Shown here piece after piece: positions 8,154-16,273 of a DNA stretch of 38,192 nucleotides (positions within the stretch are counted from its first letter, which is position 1; the number at the start of each line of letters is the position of its first letter). The notes beneath the pieces are model-generated. The model was given only the letters and a program-made list of their open reading frames with translations, had not been told where the DNA came from and searched no databases. The position numbers and the translations under genes are program-made. Source of the DNA: Thermodesulforhabdaceae bacterium (GTDB taxonomy: Bacteria > Desulfobacterota > Syntrophobacteria > Syntrophobacterales > Thermodesulforhabdaceae); the NCBI GenBank assembly GCA_037482015.1, contig JBBFKT010000014.1, positions 1 to 38,192 on the forward strand, read 5' to 3'.

Positions 8154-9293
8154 ATGAATTCAGGTCTTGCTAAAATAGCAATAAAGCTCCTCATAAGCGA
8201 TCGAGCCAAGTTTTTTACTCTTGTTCTGGGTGTTACCTTCGCCGTCTTTCTTATTCTCCAGATGACTTCTCTTTTTATCGGTATCCTTACCAGAAGCACA
8301 TCTAACGTGCTAAATGTAGGAGCTCAGGTTTGGGTGATGGATCCTACGGTTGAATCCGACAGAACAATTGTGCCCCTGCCTGATTACGTGCTCAGCGCAG
8401 TAAGAAGCATGCCCGGAGTGGCTTACGCCTTTCCAATCTATCAGGGAAGTGGACTCGTTAAACTTCCAAATGGAGCTTATCAAAACGTAAACATCGTGGG
8501 GCTTGACGATCAAAGCCTTTTTGGACGCCCTTTGCTTATCGAAGGAAATATATACGATATTTACAGTGAAGATGCTTTCATAGTGGTAAAAGACGCTGAA
8601 TACAGGAAGCTTGGCTATCCAAAAATAGGAGCAACCTTTGAAATTAACGATCATCGGGGAGTAATTGTTGGCATAGCACGCTCCATTATCCCTGGACTCT
8701 TTGGAAGCCCTACTCTTTACACTACCTACACCAGAGCAACCCAATATCTTCCAACCACCAGGTTTACTATCTCCTACGTCCTTGTCACTCTTAAAGATCC
8801 ATCACTTCTTGATTCAATAAAACAAGAAGTTGCTAAAATCGGCTATCGAGCGCTCTCTCAAGCCGAATTCGTCGAAATGATCAAAAAATACTACATGTTC
8901 AAAACCGGCATGGGAATAAACATCCTGATGATGACCCTTATAAGTTTCATCGTTGGAACATCCATTGCGGGACAAACCTTCTATGCGTTTGTGCTTGAGA
9001 ATTTAGAAAAATTTGGGGCACTCAAAGCAATCGGAGCCACCAACGGCGATCTTGTAAAAACCATTATTCTTCAGTCAAGCTTTGTTAGCTTTCTGGGTTT
9101 TGGTTTTGGAAATCTCATCTGTTCTTCTTACATAGCCTTCGCCAAACTCAGGATCCCGAATTACGCTGCTATAATCACGCATAAAAATATTTTGATGACG
9201 TTTTTGGTGGTCATACTGATCACAGCTTTCTCTAGCTACATTGGAATAAGGCGGGTCATCAAGATAGAACCCTTTGATGTCTTCCGAGGCTGA
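8154..9293 (+). CDS. ABC transporter permease, FtsX/MacB (DevC-like) family
   Basis: 379 residues with the MacB/FtsX arrangement. The first membrane helix is at ~20-45 (FTLVLGVTFAVFLILQMTSL). A large periplasmic domain follows to ~250, and then three helices: ~262-285 (MMTLISFIVGTSIAGQTFYA), ~310-335 and ~345-368. The stretch ENLEKFGALKAIGATNGDLV is the cytoplasmic coupling motif of this family. It is the inner-membrane part of a tripartite exporter with the next three genes; gene content resembles cyanobacterial DevBCA, which exports glycolipids with TolC. The substrate here is unknown. The ribosome site before the ATG is weak (GAGAAAG). Confidence 0.85.
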   Translation: MNSGLAKIAIKLLISDRAKFFTLVLGVTFAVFLILQMTSLFIGILTRSTSNVLNVGAQVWVMDPTVESDRTIVPLPDYVLSAVRSMPGVAYAFPIYQGSGLVKLPNGAYQNVNIVGLDDQSLFGRPLLIEGNIYDIYSEDAFIVVKDAEYRKLGYPKIGATFEINDHRGVIVGIARSIIPGLFGSPTLYTTYTRATQYLPTTRFTISYVLVTLKDPSLLDSIKQEVAKIGYRALSQAEFVEMIKKYYMFKTGMGINILMMTLISFIVGTSIAGQTFYAFVLENLEKFGALKAIGATNGDLVKTIILQSSFVSFLGFGFGNLICSSYIAFAKLRIPNYAAIITHKNILMTFLVVILITAFSSYIGIRRVIKIEPFDVFRG

Positions 9294-9301
9294 AAAAGTA
9301 G

Positions 9302-9994
9302 ATGAGCTGGATTCTGGAAGCGGAGGGACTGGTTAAGTGGTTCGGCGAGGGCACTGCCAAAACTTTCGCTCTGCGGGGAGTAAATCTAAAGGTGGCCTAC
9401 GGTGAGATGTTATTCATCGTTGGTCCATCGGGGTCAGGCAAAACAACCCTCCTTAGCGTAATTTCCGGCATTCTCCGACCAAATGAAGGGTGGGTTAAAG
9501 TAAAGGACATGGAAATATGGAAACTTAAATCCAGCGATCTCGCAAAATTTAGGCTTCACAATATAGGCTTTGTTTTCCAGGATTATCATCTATTCCCCAA
9601 GTTAACCGCTCTGGAAAATGTCAGCGTTCCGCTTATCCTGAAAGCCATTCCATGGGAAACCGCTCAAAGAAGAGCCTTCGAATGTCTTGAAATAGTTGGG
9701 CTTAAAGATAAAGTCAACCTGCCACCTTATAAACTCAGTGGAGGAGAACAGCAACGAGTCGCCATTGCCAGAGCCATCGTCTCAGAGCCGGACATTTTGA
9801 TATTCGATGAACCCACAGCATCCCTTGACGGAGAAACAGGAAAAAACATCATTTCCTTCGTTCGGCACAACATCCTGAATGAAAAGAAAGCAATTATCGT
9901 GGTAACTCACGATGCGAGAATTTTCGGATTCGCAGACCGTATCCTTCACATGGAGGATGGACTCATAAAAAACGAGGTCAATCATGCGTCCTAA
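9302..9994 (+). CDS. ABC transporter ATP-binding protein, MacB/LolD/DevA-like
   Basis: 230 residues, a stand-alone nucleotide-binding domain. Walker A is GPSGSGKT (41-48), the Q-loop is FVFQDYHLF (Gln 93), the signature is LSGGEQQR (145-152), Walker B is ILIFDE (165-170), followed by PTASLD, and the switch histidine lies in VVTHDAR. It powers the permease eight bases upstream and so probably drives export from the inner membrane or periplasm. I see no good ribosome site, so it is likely translated by coupling to the permease. Its 3' end overlaps the adaptor gene start by 11 bases. Confidence 0.93.
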   Translation: MSWILEAEGLVKWFGEGTAKTFALRGVNLKVAYGEMLFIVGPSGSGKTTLLSVISGILRPNEGWVKVKDMEIWKLKSSDLAKFRLHNIGFVFQDYHLFPKLTALENVSVPLILKAIPWETAQRRAFECLEIVGLKDKVNLPPYKLSGGEQQRVAIARAIVSEPDILIFDEPTASLDGETGKNIISFVRHNILNEKKAIIVVTHDARIFGFADRILHMEDGLIKNEVNHAS

Positions 9995-11072
9995 GATTAT
10001 GATCGGAATTGCCATTCTGGGAATTTTGGGGAGTATCGTAAGTGCTGTGGTTTACAGCAAAAAGGTTATTCCTCAACCTCCACTTTCAACAGCATCAAAT
10101 CCTTACGAAAAAGGGGTTTATTCAACAGGTATTGTGGAAAGTTATCAATCACACGGAATAAATATTACCATCATGCCGGAAGTATCTGGAAGAGTTACCC
10201 AGATTTTCGTTCAAGAAGGGCAGAAAGTGTCTCAAGGGGATCCGCTCATAGTAATTGACGATTCGGTTCAGCGCCAGACTGTGGAACAACTCAAAGCTCA
10301 AGCCGAAGCGGCTCTTCGAACCTTTCAGCGCGCAAAAGCCGCCCCCAGAAAGGAAGAACTTGATGTTGCTCAGGCTCAGGTGGATCAAGCAAAGGCAAAC
10401 CTGGATGATAAACGAGCTCAATTCGAAAAGATCCAGAAGGCTTATCAGCTAAACCCAAAATCTATAAGCCGAGATGACTTCGATCGAGCAAAAAACGCCT
10501 ACGAAATCGCTCAAAAAGCCTACGAACTGTCTCTTAAGCAATACAGGCTCGTCAAAGCCGGAACCTGGGAATACGACCTTCGCACTCTTGAAGCTCAATA
10601 TCTAGCTGCTACCAAAGCTTACGAGGCGGCGGCAAAGCTTCTTGAAAAATATACCCTCCGCGCTCCCTCTGATGGAATCGTAGTGCGTATTCAAGCCTCC
10701 ATAGGATCTTACGTCTCTCCTCAGGGATCACTGGATCCTTACACCGGTTCTTATGGACCCGTTGTGGTTATGATGGGCAATTCTGACTATCAGTTACAGG
10801 TAAGATGTTATGTGGATGAACTCCTGGTTCCCAGGCTTCCAGCTCCGGAACATATCACGGCAACCATGTTTGTTCGTGGTTCAGACATAAAAATCCCCCT
10901 GGAATATGTGCGCATTGAACCATACATTATGCCAAAGATACAGCTTTCAAATGGGCGAAGAGAAAGAGTTGATGTGCGAGTGCTTCCGGTAATATTCAAG
11001 TTTGACAAACCGAAAGATTTCAATGTCTTTCCAGGGCAACTTGTTGATGTCTATATCGGGGAGAAGAAATGA
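9984..11072 (+). CDS. HlyD-family periplasmic adaptor (membrane fusion protein, DevB-like)
   Basis: 362 residues. One N-terminal membrane helix (~4-22) is followed by the first half of a lipoyl-like domain with SGRVTQIFVQEGQKVSQGDPL. A long Ala/Gln/Lys-rich coiled-coil hairpin spans ~95-215. The returning lipoyl half reads TLRAPSDGIVVRIQASIGSYV, and beta-barrel segments run to the end. This is the adaptor that joins the inner-membrane ABC pump to the outer-membrane channel. The start is ATG at 9984 with GAGG upstream, overlapping the ATPase gene, and its stop overlaps the next start as ATGA. The tight overlaps argue for one operon and one complex. Confidence 0.9.
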   Translation: MRPKIMIGIAILGILGSIVSAVVYSKKVIPQPPLSTASNPYEKGVYSTGIVESYQSHGINITIMPEVSGRVTQIFVQEGQKVSQGDPLIVIDDSVQRQTVEQLKAQAEAALRTFQRAKAAPRKEELDVAQAQVDQAKANLDDKRAQFEKIQKAYQLNPKSISRDDFDRAKNAYEIAQKAYELSLKQYRLVKAGTWEYDLRTLEAQYLAATKAYEAAAKLLEKYTLRAPSDGIVVRIQASIGSYVSPQGSLDPYTGSYGPVVVMMGNSDYQLQVRCYVDELLVPRLPAPEHITATMFVRGSDIKIPLEYVRIEPYIMPKIQLSNGRRERVDVRVLPVIFKFDKPKDFNVFPGQLVDVYIGEKK

Positions 11073-12493
11073 AACCAGAAAGGCTCCTCGTTTTACTGGT
11101 GAGTCTTGGAACGCTAGCATGGTATCTTGCGATTTCAGGCTGTAGTGCCGTTGGACCAGATTATTCTCCCCCCAGAGTCGCTATACCACAGAAATGGGCA
11201 ACCCCATCTGAGGGCATATTTGATACTCAAAGGGAACCTGTAAATAACTGGTGGCAACTCTTCAACGATCCTGTATTGTCAAAGCTCATTGGAGATACCA
11301 TCGCAGGAAATCGAGATCTTAGAAAAGCCGTTGCCAGGATAGAAGAAGCTAGAGCTCAATTCAGTTACGCCATGGGTGGGATGTATCCATCAGTGGACGC
11401 CACAGGATCAGTTACCAGAGGAAAGCAAAGTGAGTCGATAAACCGTTTATCTAATGCTCGAACGGATTACCAGACAGCATTAGAATCCTCCTGGGAGATC
11501 GATCTTTTTGGAAGGATAAGGCGATCTGTTGAAGCGGCTAAAGCAAGCTTTGAAGCAACTCAAGAAGACTATTACTACGTTCTCATAAGCACCTGTGCAG
11601 AAACAGCGAAAAACTATTTTCTTCTGAGAGCAACTCAGGCTCAACTGAAGGCAGTCCAGAAAAATATCGAATCCCAGCGAGAAATACTGGAGATCACCAA
11701 AGCTCGATTTCAAGCCGGTCTTGCTTCGGAGCTCGATGTGGCTCAAGCAGAAGAAGTCCTCGCCCTTTCTGAAGCTCGCATTCCTCCAATCAGAAATACC
11801 ATTGATTCATTGATTCACGCCATTGCTCTGCTTACGGGTAACTACCCTGGTGAACTTGACAGCTTGCTCAGGGAAGAACGCATCATAGAATTGCCATCAC
11901 AAGTCATTCCGGTTGGAATCCCGGCTGATCTCCTGAGGCGGCGTCCTGATATTAAAGCGGCGGAACGCAACCTTGCAGCGGCAACTGCCAGAGTCGGAAT
12001 TGCTACAGCAGATCTTTACCCTACTTTTTCACTCACTGGCACAATTGGAATTGAAGCTATCGGCACCGGGGATTTTATGAAGGCATCGAGCAGTTTCTAC
12101 GGGCTTGGTCCTTCTCTTAGATGGAACATCTTCGATGCGGGAAGAATCAGAAGCAATATTAAAGCCGCAGATGCGCGAGTCGAACAGGCTTTACAGGCTT
12201 ATGAGGGAACAATTCTTACGGCGATTAAAGAAGTTGAGGATGGGCTTGTGGGTTATAGAGAAGCAATGGCTCAGGTTGAGCTTCTCGAACGATCTGTGGA
12301 AGCATCAAAAAAGGTGCTTGATCTGGCAGTAAGTCGCTACATTAGCGGGCTTGTAGGCTTTCAAACAGTGCTTGATGCTCAGCGAACTCTTCTTGATCAG
12401 GAGACTCAACTCGCTCAGACAAAAGGCAACCTCGCCACAGCCATCGTCAATCTTTATCGAGCCTTAGGGGGCGGTTGGGTAAAATTCGGTTGA
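11069..12493 (+). CDS. Outer-membrane efflux lipoprotein, NodT/OprM-like (TolC superfamily)
   Basis: 474 residues. The signal peptide ends in a lipobox (LAISGC, Cys about 25), then SAVGPDYSPP, the usual start of mature NodT-type factors (GPDY-P). Two repeated TolC halves follow, each with long helices: WWQLFNDPVLSKLI with EEARAQFSYAMGGMYPSVDA in the first, and DLLRRRPDIKAAERNLAAAT with ATADLYPTFSLTG in the second. It forms the outer-membrane/periplasmic channel of the exporter encoded upstream. The ATGA overlap with the adaptor gene supports cotranslation. Having a dedicated outer-membrane factor inside the operon makes this a self-contained tripartite export system. Confidence 0.93.
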   Translation: MKPERLLVLLVSLGTLAWYLAISGCSAVGPDYSPPRVAIPQKWATPSEGIFDTQREPVNNWWQLFNDPVLSKLIGDTIAGNRDLRKAVARIEEARAQFSYAMGGMYPSVDATGSVTRGKQSESINRLSNARTDYQTALESSWEIDLFGRIRRSVEAAKASFEATQEDYYYVLISTCAETAKNYFLLRATQAQLKAVQKNIESQREILEITKARFQAGLASELDVAQAEEVLALSEARIPPIRNTIDSLIHAIALLTGNYPGELDSLLREERIIELPSQVIPVGIPADLLRRRPDIKAAERNLAAATARVGIATADLYPTFSLTGTIGIEAIGTGDFMKASSSFYGLGPSLRWNIFDAGRIRSNIKAADARVEQALQAYEGTILTAIKEVEDGLVGYREAMAQVELLERSVEASKKVLDLAVSRYISGLVGFQTVLDAQRTLLDQETQLAQTKGNLATAIVNLYRALGGGWVKFG

Positions 12494-12557
12494 AATACCC
12501 TTACCAAAATGCTACCTCTCAACGACAATCTTAAAATACTGGAGGATCTAGCAGGCT

Positions 12558-13166
12558 ATGCATTCGCCCAACACGTTCCGGCATAAAGCTCTTGTGTCTA
12601 GAGAAGATCGCGCGAAACGATATGGTCATCCTAGTTTCGTTTTGTGGCTTACCGGGCTGTCAGCCTCAGGGAAATCTACCATTGCGCATCTATTAGAAAA
12701 ACGACTTTTCGATAAGGGCTATCACACCTATACTTTTGATGGTGATAATGTAAGACATGGGCTTTGTGGAGATCTTGGATTTTCGGAAGCTGACCGGGCT
12801 GAGAATTTAAGGCGTATCGCCGAAATGATAAAGCTTTTTCTTGACGCAGGCATTATTTGTCTTGCGGCTTTCATATCCCCTTTGAAGGCTCACCGCGAAA
12901 GAGTAAGGCAAATCGTGGGTCCAGAAAATTTTATTGAAGTCTATGTGAAATGCCCCCTGGAGGTTTGCGAATCAAGGGATGTCAAAGGACTTTATAAAAA
13001 AGCCCGTGCAGGGCTCATTCCCAACTACACGGGCATATCCGCACCTTATGAAGAACCGGAAAACCCCGATATTGTGATAGAAACAGATAAACTCTCTCCA
13101 GCAGAATGCGTAGAATTAATCTTTAACCACATCAAAGAAAAACTAAACCAAAACAAACTAAAGTAA
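12558..13166 (+). CDS. cysC: Adenylylsulfate (APS) kinase
   Basis: 202 residues, typical length. It phosphorylates APS at the 3' position to make PAPS. The P-loop GLSASGKS lies at 33-40, followed by the family's FDGDNVRHGLCGDLGFS, AENLRRIAEM, and the KGLYKKARAG and GISAPYEEPENPD segments. It sits 64 bases after the exporter operon on the same strand, with GGAGG twelve bases before the ATG. In dissimilatory sulfate reducers APS is normally reduced directly, so PAPS may be used here for sulfate assimilation or for sulfating an exported product. That is inference from position only. No sulfotransferase or CysH/CysD/CysN is present in this window. Confidence 0.93.
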   Translation: MHSPNTFRHKALVSREDRAKRYGHPSFVLWLTGLSASGKSTIAHLLEKRLFDKGYHTYTFDGDNVRHGLCGDLGFSEADRAENLRRIAEMIKLFLDAGIICLAAFISPLKAHRERVRQIVGPENFIEVYVKCPLEVCESRDVKGLYKKARAGLIPNYTGISAPYEEPENPDIVIETDKLSPAECVELIFNHIKEKLNQNKLK

Positions 13167-13204
13167 AAATTTGAACTCTACTCATTTCCTTGATTAAGTC
13201 TAAA

Positions 13205-13228
13205 GTGGGCGCATAACTACGCGCCCAC
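13205..13228. terminator. Hairpin between convergent cysC and universal stress protein genes
   Basis: GTGGGCGC (13205-13212) and GCGCCCAC (13221-13228) form a perfect 8-base, GC-rich stem with an 8-base loop. No strong T-tract lies on either side, so terminator function is likely from position but not certain. Confidence 0.5.
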
Positions 13229-13291
13229 GGAATTTCTCTAAAATTATCAAAACTGTTTTTGAGTAATAGGCTATTTTACTGACTATTCGAT

Positions 13292-13753
13292 TTAATCCCT
13301 TTCAGACGGAATCACGAGAATTGGGCAAGGAGCGTGATTCAACACATACTGGGCTACACTTCCAAGAAGGAAACTTCCCAGAGCTGACCGTCCCTGATGA
13401 CCTATAACAATAAGATCGGGTTTAATTTCTTTGACAGTTTCCATAATCTCACTTCCTGGTTTGCCTTCTTTGAGAATAAACTCAATTTCCAGCCCATCTG
13501 CCATAGAAGAAGCTACAAGACTACGCATATCCTTTTCCCTGTCCTGTCTCACGCTCTTCATAATTTCAACAAAATCTCCCTTGTAACCTTTGACGCTCAG
13601 TTCGTGAATAGCATCCACAATGCGCTGACTTATAACATGCATCATATAAACCTTAGCTCCATTAACCTTAGCCATAAACAGTCCATATTCAACGGCTCGT
13701 TGAGAGTTTTCTGAAAAATCTACGGGAATTAAAATGTTACGAATCTGAATCAT
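13292..13753 (-). CDS. Universal stress protein, UspA family
   Basis: 153 residues of the single-domain Usp fold. The N terminus IRNILIPVDFSENSQRAVEY and the C-terminal ATP-binding signature GHQGRSALGSFLLGSVAQYV (G-x2-G-x9-G-S) indicate an ATP-binding member. I placed the start at ATG 13753, not the longer in-frame extension to 13816, because AAAGGAG lies just upstream, the family begins MxxxNILIPVD, and the codon overlaps the previous gene's TGA as ATGA. It is the last gene of the leftward ilvD operon. The precise role (stress resistance, signalling) cannot be deduced. Confidence 0.9.
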   Translation of the reverse strand: MIQIRNILIPVDFSENSQRAVEYGLFMAKVNGAKVYMMHVISQRIVDAIHELSVKGYKGDFVEIMKSVRQDREKDMRSLVASSMADGLEIEFILKEGKPGSEIMETVKEIKPDLIVIGHQGRSALGSFLLGSVAQYVLNHAPCPILVIPSERD

Positions 13754-14478
13754 AGGCTTGCTCCTTTCTGTATAATGGTTCGATAAGCCCATTTTTCTAA
13801 AGGACACCCTTCGCATGTAGGATTTGAACCACAGTATTCTTTACCAAGACGCACAAAAAGAGCGTGATATTCTTGAAACATATAAACATCGTGGGGAAGT
13901 GCGCCCATAAAAAACTGCCTCAGGCTTTCGTAGTGATAACGTTCAGGAACATAACCATGTCTAAACATTATTCTGTGAGTGTATCGGTCAACCACGAATG
14001 AAGGCTTTTTGGCGGCGTAAAGTATAATACTATCAGCCGTTTCAGGACCAATACCGTTTAGTTCGAGAAGCTGAGATCTAAGCAGATCCACAGGCTGATT
14101 CAGGAAAGCATCCAGTGATCCTCCCCATTCTTCCATGATATAATGCACAAAATGCTTAATTCGCCTGGCTTTCTGTCGGAAGAATCCACTTGGCTTAATA
14201 AGCTCTGCAAGATTTTCTTCATCGCACTGATAAATGCCGTCTATGGAAAGAACCTGTGCCTTCTTGAGAGCATCAATGGCTCGTTCTACATTGCTCCACG
14301 CCGTATTCTGAGTAAGAATCGCCCCAATTACCACTTCAAATTCCGTTTCGGCTGGCCACCATCCCTGCGGACCAAAACGATCAAGAAGGCGGAAAAAGAT
14401 CAATTCAAGTTCGCTTCTAAAATCATCTCTCACCGGCATTGCTTCTTGCTGCGATTTGTCAATCGACTTTACTAACAT
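13750..14478 (-). CDS. Endonuclease III-like DNA glycosylase (HhH-GPD, MagIII-like subfamily)
   Basis: 242 residues. EFEVVIGAILTQNTAWSNVERAI is the N-terminal signature of this subfamily. The helix-hairpin-helix reads LNGIGPETADSI, and the catalytic Asp lies in FVVDRYTHRIMF. The tail has three cysteines in CGSNPTCEGC (C-x5-C-x2-C), where classical endonuclease III has four (C-x6-C-x2-C-x5-C), so the Fe-S cluster may be absent or differently ligated. Expected role is base-excision repair, perhaps of alkylated bases as for MagIII; the exact lesion is uncertain. I chose ATG 14478, which overlaps the AmrS stop by seven bases, over an extension to 14517. Confidence 0.82.
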   Translation of the reverse strand: MLVKSIDKSQQEAMPVRDDFRSELELIFFRLLDRFGPQGWWPAETEFEVVIGAILTQNTAWSNVERAIDALKKAQVLSIDGIYQCDEENLAELIKPSGFFRQKARRIKHFVHYIMEEWGGSLDAFLNQPVDLLRSQLLELNGIGPETADSIILYAAKKPSFVVDRYTHRIMFRHGYVPERYHYESLRQFFMGALPHDVYMFQEYHALFVRLGKEYCGSNPTCEGCPLEKWAYRTIIQKGASL

Positions 14479-15485
14479 TTCCACACACCGGCTATTGGTC
14501 TTCCACAGTTGCCGCAATGGCCGTTGTCAATCCGCACTAATCTACTCATAAAACCAAACCTTTCTATAACAACAGTCTGACAGGAAGGACAGTAAGTGTT
14601 TTCCCACTTTTCTCCTGGAACATTTCCCGTATAGACAAACTCAAGTCCTTCCTCCAATCCGATCTCTCTAGCTCTGACAAGCGTAGAAATAGGCGTTATA
14701 GAAGCGTTTAACAATCGATATGCTGGATGAAAGCGCGTAACATGCCAGGGAGTTTCCTTCCCCAGAGAAGCGACAAAGCGGGCTATATCTCTAAGTTCTG
14801 CCGGATCATCATTATGCCCCGGTATAATCAGAGTTGTAACTTCAATCCACACGCCGGCTTTTTTAAGCCTGGTAAGGGTATCGAGAACAGGAGAAAGCCT
14901 TGCACCGCACATTTTTTTGTAAAACTCATCTCTGAAGGATTTCAGGTCAATATTAGCTGCGTCCAGCACAGGCGCAAGTTCCTTGCACGTTTCCGGGCTC
15001 ATAAATCCATTGGATACGAAAACATTTGCTATTCTGTGGGGTCGAGCAAGCTTCATAATGTCCAGAGCAAACTCAAGAAATATGGTTGGCTCAGTATAAG
15101 TATAGGAGATAGAAGCGCACTGGTTGTTAATGGTTGCCTTCAAAATGTCATCTGGAGTTCGATCTCTCCCGTAAATAATTCCAGTTTCGTGAGGCATTTG
15201 AGAAATATCGGCATTCTGACAGAAAAGGCATCTGAAGTTACAGCCTACCGTAGCAATAGAATAACTTCTGGATCCCGGTAGAAAGTGAAAAAGTGGCTTT
15301 TTTTCTATTGGATCTATATGCTCCGCCACCACTTTTCCGTAGTTCAGAGCGTAAAGCCTGCCGTTACGGTTTTCTCTGACACCACAAATCCCACGCTTCC
15401 CAACTCCTATGACACAATTGTGAGCACAGGTTTTGCATCTTGTTTTTTCGTCATCCAGCCTTTCGTAAAGGAGCACTTCTTTCAT
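14472..15485 (-). CDS. amrS: AmmeMemoRadiSam system radical SAM enzyme (PFL-activating-enzyme-like)
   Basis: 337 residues. An N-terminal cysteine-rich segment (CKTCAHNCVIG, RGICGVRENRNGRL) is followed by GKVVAEHIDPIEKKPLFHF and the radical SAM CxxxCxxC in VGCNFRCLFCQN. The C-terminal ~35 residues form a zinc-ribbon-like module with CPSC and CGNCGRPIAGVW. This arrangement matches AmrS, which in many genomes is encoded with AmrA (AMMECR1) and AmrB (Memo). Neither partner is in this window. The chemical role is not settled. It overlaps the methyltransferase stop by ATGA and the glycosylase gene by seven bases, so it belongs to the ilvD-led operon. Confidence 0.85.
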   Translation of the reverse strand: MKEVLLYERLDDEKTRCKTCAHNCVIGVGKRGICGVRENRNGRLYALNYGKVVAEHIDPIEKKPLFHFLPGSRSYSIATVGCNFRCLFCQNADISQMPHETGIIYGRDRTPDDILKATINNQCASISYTYTEPTIFLEFALDIMKLARPHRIANVFVSNGFMSPETCKELAPVLDAANIDLKSFRDEFYKKMCGARLSPVLDTLTRLKKAGVWIEVTTLIIPGHNDDPAELRDIARFVASLGKETPWHVTRFHPAYRLLNASITPISTLVRAREIGLEEGLEFVYTGNVPGEKWENTYCPSCQTVVIERFGFMSRLVRIDNGHCGNCGRPIAGVWKC

Positions 15486-16252
15486 GGCTCTGCTCCTCTT
15501 TCTGAAATGTTTGTATTTTGAATTGAAACCTGCCCATAAGACGAAGGAGACGGGACAAATCTACCCGAAGGGCTGATATGAGCGGGAGAAATGCCATAAA
15601 TTTGCTGAGCGAAGTCAAAGCGGCTAACAATAATGGGTGAAAGGATAAGTGCCCCTATCCCGATGTTCTTCCATTTAGCTGGTTCCTGCGAAATACGCAG
15701 GGGAACACCTGCCGCAAGTTCGGTCATTGCTACCAGAGTGCCCTGGCGTATAGTCCGGCAACGAGCCATCGGGTTATTCACAACCCACGCTGAAAGCTTA
15801 GTAAACCAGTAATATGGGGAATAGGCATTAAAAGACACAACAACGACTGTTCCTCTAGCAACTCTGAAAGCTTCCCGAAGAGCTCTTACAGGATCAACGG
15901 CATATTCAAGGCTTAACACAAAAAAAACCGTATCAAAGCTCTTATCTTCAAAGGGCAAAGCTTCGATTGGAGCCTGCCTCAAACCAACCAGATCAGGTAG
16001 GCTCTTGCGAGCCTTTTCCAAAAGCTCTTTAGATGGATCAACACCGTAGGGGGTATGATTTTCCTTATAAAGCCAGAGCAAAAAACGCCCGGAACCGCAT
16101 CCCACTTCGAGAACCTTTTGAGGCATGGGGGGAGACCAGATGCGGCTTATTGCATAAACTACCGCATCCCAGAGTCCACCCGCCCTGAGATAATGCTCCT
16201 CAAACCACTTATCCTCTTTAATGCTCAAGCCGATCCTGCCGTAGGGACTCAT
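15482..16252 (-). CDS. Class I SAM-dependent methyltransferase
   Basis: 256 residues. Motif I is VLEVGCGSGRFL, the acidic end of strand 2 is in YGVDPSKELLEKAR, and the post-motif LPFEDKSFDTVFFVLSLEYAVDP matches Methyltransf_11/UbiE-type domains. The N terminus (SIKEDKWFEEHY) and C-terminal half carry no substrate signature I recognise. The target could be a small molecule, lipid or protein. The ATG has AAGGA upstream and starts 21 bases after ilvD; the stop overlaps amrS. Operon position gives no direct clue to substrate. Confidence 0.85.
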   Translation of the reverse strand: MSPYGRIGLSIKEDKWFEEHYLRAGGLWDAVVYAISRIWSPPMPQKVLEVGCGSGRFLLWLYKENHTPYGVDPSKELLEKARKSLPDLVGLRQAPIEALPFEDKSFDTVFFVLSLEYAVDPVRALREAFRVARGTVVVVSFNAYSPYYWFTKLSAWVVNNPMARCRTIRQGTLVAMTELAAGVPLRISQEPAKWKNIGIGALILSPIIVSRFDFAQQIYGISPAHISPSGRFVPSPSSYGQVSIQNTNISERGAEP

Positions 16253-16273
16253 GAAAAATCCTTGAGAGCATGT

